Shown here: positions 6,239 to 7,908 of the stretch, one piece after another
Numbering within the stretch: the stretch's first letter is position 1
Layout of the letters: the number at the start of each line of letters is the position of its first letter
Origin: an uncultured Microbacterium sp.
GTDB lineage: Bacteria > Actinomycetota > Actinomycetes > Actinomycetales > Microbacteriaceae
Assembly (NCBI GenBank): GCA_937926065.1
Contig: CALANM010000042.1
Location: 1 to 7,908 of the forward strand
Direction: 5' to 3'
Length of the DNA stretch: 7,908 nucleotides
Notes under the pieces: generated by a model
Seen by the model: the letters and a program-made list of their open reading frames with translations, nothing else
What the model was told of the DNA's origin: nothing
Databases searched by the model: none
Translations under genes and position numbers: made by a program

Positions 6239-7908
6239 TGAGCACCGCTGTCATCGATGCCGCCCGCGCCTGGCACGCGCAGGACCCTGACGAAGCCACC
6301 CGTGCAGAGCTCGCGCTCCTCATCGAGGCGGCCGACGGCGGCGACGCGGCGGCGATCGCCGAGCTCACCGACCGGTTCGGCACACGGCTCGCCTTCGGCA
6401 CGGCCGGCCTGCGCGGACGCCTCGGGGCCGGGTCCAACCGCATGAACCGCGTTCTCGTGTCGCAGGCGGCCGCAGGCCTGGCCGCGTACCTGCTCGAGAA
6501 GGCGCAGCAGAGGGGGGATGCCGAGGCGCCGCTCGTCGTCATCGGCTACGACGGCCGCCGCAACTCCGACGTCTTCGCGCGAGACAGCGCCGAGCTGTTC
6601 GCCGGCGCCGGCCTGCGCGCCGTCCTGCTCCCCCGTCTGCTGCCGACGCCCGTCCTCGCCTTCGCGGTGCGTCACCTCGGAGCCTCGGCAGGCGTCATGG
6701 TCACGGCATCCCACAACCCGCCCGACGACAACGGGTACAAGGTGTACCTCGGCGGCGCGGACGACGGCTCGCAGATCGTGTCGCCCGCCGACGCCGAGAT
6801 CGCGGCCCACATCGAGGCGGTCGCCGCGACGACGACGGTGGACGCCCTGCCCCGCGGCGCCTACGACATCGCCGACGAGGCGGTCGTCGAGGCCTACGTG
6901 TCGGCGACCGCGACCGTCGCACCCGCCCCGGCCGGAGCGGCCGGCATGACCTGGGTCTACACGGCGATGCACGGCGTGGGATATGAGACGCTCGAGAAGA
7001 TCCTCACGCGCGCGGGCTACCCGCATCCGGTCGTCGTCCCCGAGCAGATCCAGCCCGACCCCGCGTTCCCGACCGTCGCCTTCCCCAACCCCGAGGAGCC
7101 GGGAGCGATGGATCTGTCGTACGCGACGGCGAGCGCAGCGGGGGCCGAGTTCATCCTCGCGAACGACCCGGATGCCGATCGCCTCGCGGTCGCCGTGCCC
7201 GACCCGTCGGCACCCGATGGCTGGCGGCGACTCACGGGGAACCAGGTGGGGCTGCTGCTCGGCTGGCGGGCCGCCCAGACCGCATCGGGCGGATCGCTCG
7301 CCTGCTCGCTCGTGTCGTCGCCCGGACTGCAGGCGGTCGCCGAGCACTACGGCCTCGACTTCCACGCGACGCTCACCGGGTTCAAGTGGATCTCGCGCGC
7401 GCCCGGCATCGTGTTCGGCTTCGAGGAGGCGCTCGGCTACCTCGTGAACCCCGCGACGGTGCGCGACAAGGACGGCATCTCGGCCGCTGTCGCCATGCTC
7501 GGCCTCATCGCCGAGGCGCGCGAGCAGGGCCGCGCGCTCACCGACGTCATCGCGCAGTTCCAGGACACGTTCGGGCATTTCGAGTCCGGGCAGGTGTCGA
7601 TCCGCGTCGACGACCTCTCGGTCATCGGACGCATCATGAGCGCCCTGCGCGCCGCTCCGCCGTCACAGGTGGGCGGTGTCGCGGTCGAGCGCATCGACGA
7701 CCTGCTCACGGGCGTCGACGGGCTCCCGCGCGGCGACGTGCTGCGGCTGTGGCTCGCCGACGGCTCACGGCTCATCGTGCGCCCGAGCGGCACCGAGCCG
7801 AAGCTCAAGGCGTACCTCGACGTGCGCGGCGACTCCGCCGCCGACGCCGAGGCACGCCTGGCGGCTCTCGACGCCGGCACCCGGGCGCTGCTCGCCGCCG
7901 CGCAGGGC
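6238..7908 (+). CDS. pmmB: PGM2-type phosphosugar mutase, probable phosphopentomutase (3' end cut by window)
   Basis: An open frame of 557 codons runs to the last base without a stop. Family length suggests only a few codons are missing. It is an alpha-D-phosphohexomutase superfamily enzyme. The substrate-phosphate region is FGTAGLRGRLGAGSNRMN (53-70). The phosphoserine loop is VTASHNPPDDNGYKVY (155-170), with catalytic Ser158. The Mg2+ loop is NDPDADR (309-315), with Asp310, Asp312 and Asp314. The sugar-binding loop is FGFEEALGY (393-401), and the phosphate-binding loop RPSGTEPK (515-522). The stretches VPEQIQPDPAFPTVAFPNPE and LTGFKW, and the DKDG-SAAV segment, closely match human PGM2, a phosphopentomutase, as I recall that sequence. 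Coupling to punA (start overlaps the punA stop by one base) fits conversion of ribose-1-phosphate to ribose-5-phosphate. The mycobacterial homologue Rv3308 is named pmmB (phosphomannomutase), so the symbol is by homology only. The superfamily is sure; the preferred sugar is inference. Confidence 0.93.
   Translation, partial: MSTAVIDAARAWHAQDPDEATRAELALLIEAADGGDAAAIAELTDRFGTRLAFGTAGLRGRLGAGSNRMNRVLVSQAAAGLAAYLLEKAQQRGDAEAPLVVIGYDGRRNSDVFARDSAELFAGAGLRAVLLPRLLPTPVLAFAVRHLGASAGVMVTASHNPPDDNGYKVYLGGADDGSQIVSPADAEIAAHIEAVAATTTVDALPRGAYDIADEAVVEAYVSATATVAPAPAGAAGMTWVYTAMHGVGYETLEKILTRAGYPHPVVVPEQIQPDPAFPTVAFPNPEEPGAMDLSYATASAAGAEFILANDPDADRLAVAVPDPSAPDGWRRLTGNQVGLLLGWRAAQTASGGSLACSLVSSPGLQAVAEHYGLDFHATLTGFKWISRAPGIVFGFEEALGYLVNPATVRDKDGISAAVAMLGLIAEAREQGRALTDVIAQFQDTFGHFESGQVSIRVDDLSVIGRIMSALRAAPPSQVGGVAVERIDDLLTGVDGLPRGDVLRLWLADGSRLIVRPSGTEPKLKAYLDVRGDSAADAEARLAALDAGTRALLAAAQG

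Noticed and set aside
5968..7578. A 536-codon open frame on the minus strand, opposite punA and the mutase.
   Set aside because: It is a shadow of the conserved mutase reading frame, with low-complexity Arg/Gly/Val composition and no recognisable domain.
1..7908. CRISPR arrays, insertion sequences, tRNA or rRNA genes, riboswitches, toxin-antitoxin or defence systems.
   Set aside because: I looked for direct repeats, terminal inverted repeats, transposase motifs and structured RNA signatures and saw none; the gene gaps (27-106 bases) leave little room for them.

Overview
The window is about 70% GC. Its codons end almost always in G or C, and it lacks transposases, RNA genes, phage genes and repeat arrays. 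It looks like core chromosome of a high-GC actinobacterium. Leaderless-type promoters and the protein sequences point to Microbacteriaceae (Microbacterium-like); that family placement is inference, not something I could test. Coding density is high and no gene-free stretch reaches 100 bases.

Layout. (1) Bases 1-641, minus strand: the N-terminal part of a TRAM-domain class I SAM-dependent RNA methyltransferase, running off the left edge. (2) Divergent from it, maf (709-1389), a nucleotide pyrophosphatase of the actinobacterial type. (3) accA3 (1468-3234), the fused biotin carboxylase/biotin carrier subunit of an acyl-CoA carboxylase. (4) A small predicted lipoprotein of unknown function (3328-3819). 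(5) Convergent to it, lpdA (3847-5298, minus), a flavoprotein of the NAD(P)H-quinone dehydrogenase type that lacks the redox disulfide of true lipoamide dehydrogenases. (6) Divergent from lpdA, a two-gene operon: punA (5405-6238), a trimeric-type purine nucleoside phosphorylase, overlapping by one base the start of a PGM2-type phosphosugar mutase (6238 to the right edge, nearly complete).

How the genes fit together. PunA releases ribose-1-phosphate or deoxyribose-1-phosphate from purine nucleosides. The coupled mutase resembles human PGM2, a phosphopentomutase, so it probably feeds that sugar to the pentose phosphate pathway rather than acting mainly on hexoses. The gene set and order (maf, accA3, lpdA, punA, pmmB) match, from memory, the Mycobacterium tuberculosis genes Rv3282, Rv3285, Rv3303c, Rv3307 and Rv3308, so this appears to be an old actinobacterial neighbourhood in compact form. 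Four plus-strand genes carry a TANNNT -10 box 6-7 bases before the ATG, the signature of leaderless mRNAs.

I see no convincing novel multi-gene system. The points most worth a second look are the likely mis-naming of the mutase, the disulfide-free LpdA, the iron-sulfur-free methyltransferase, the uncharacterised lipoprotein, the leaderless promoter set, and an apparent excess of the hexamer GGATGC/GCATCC.
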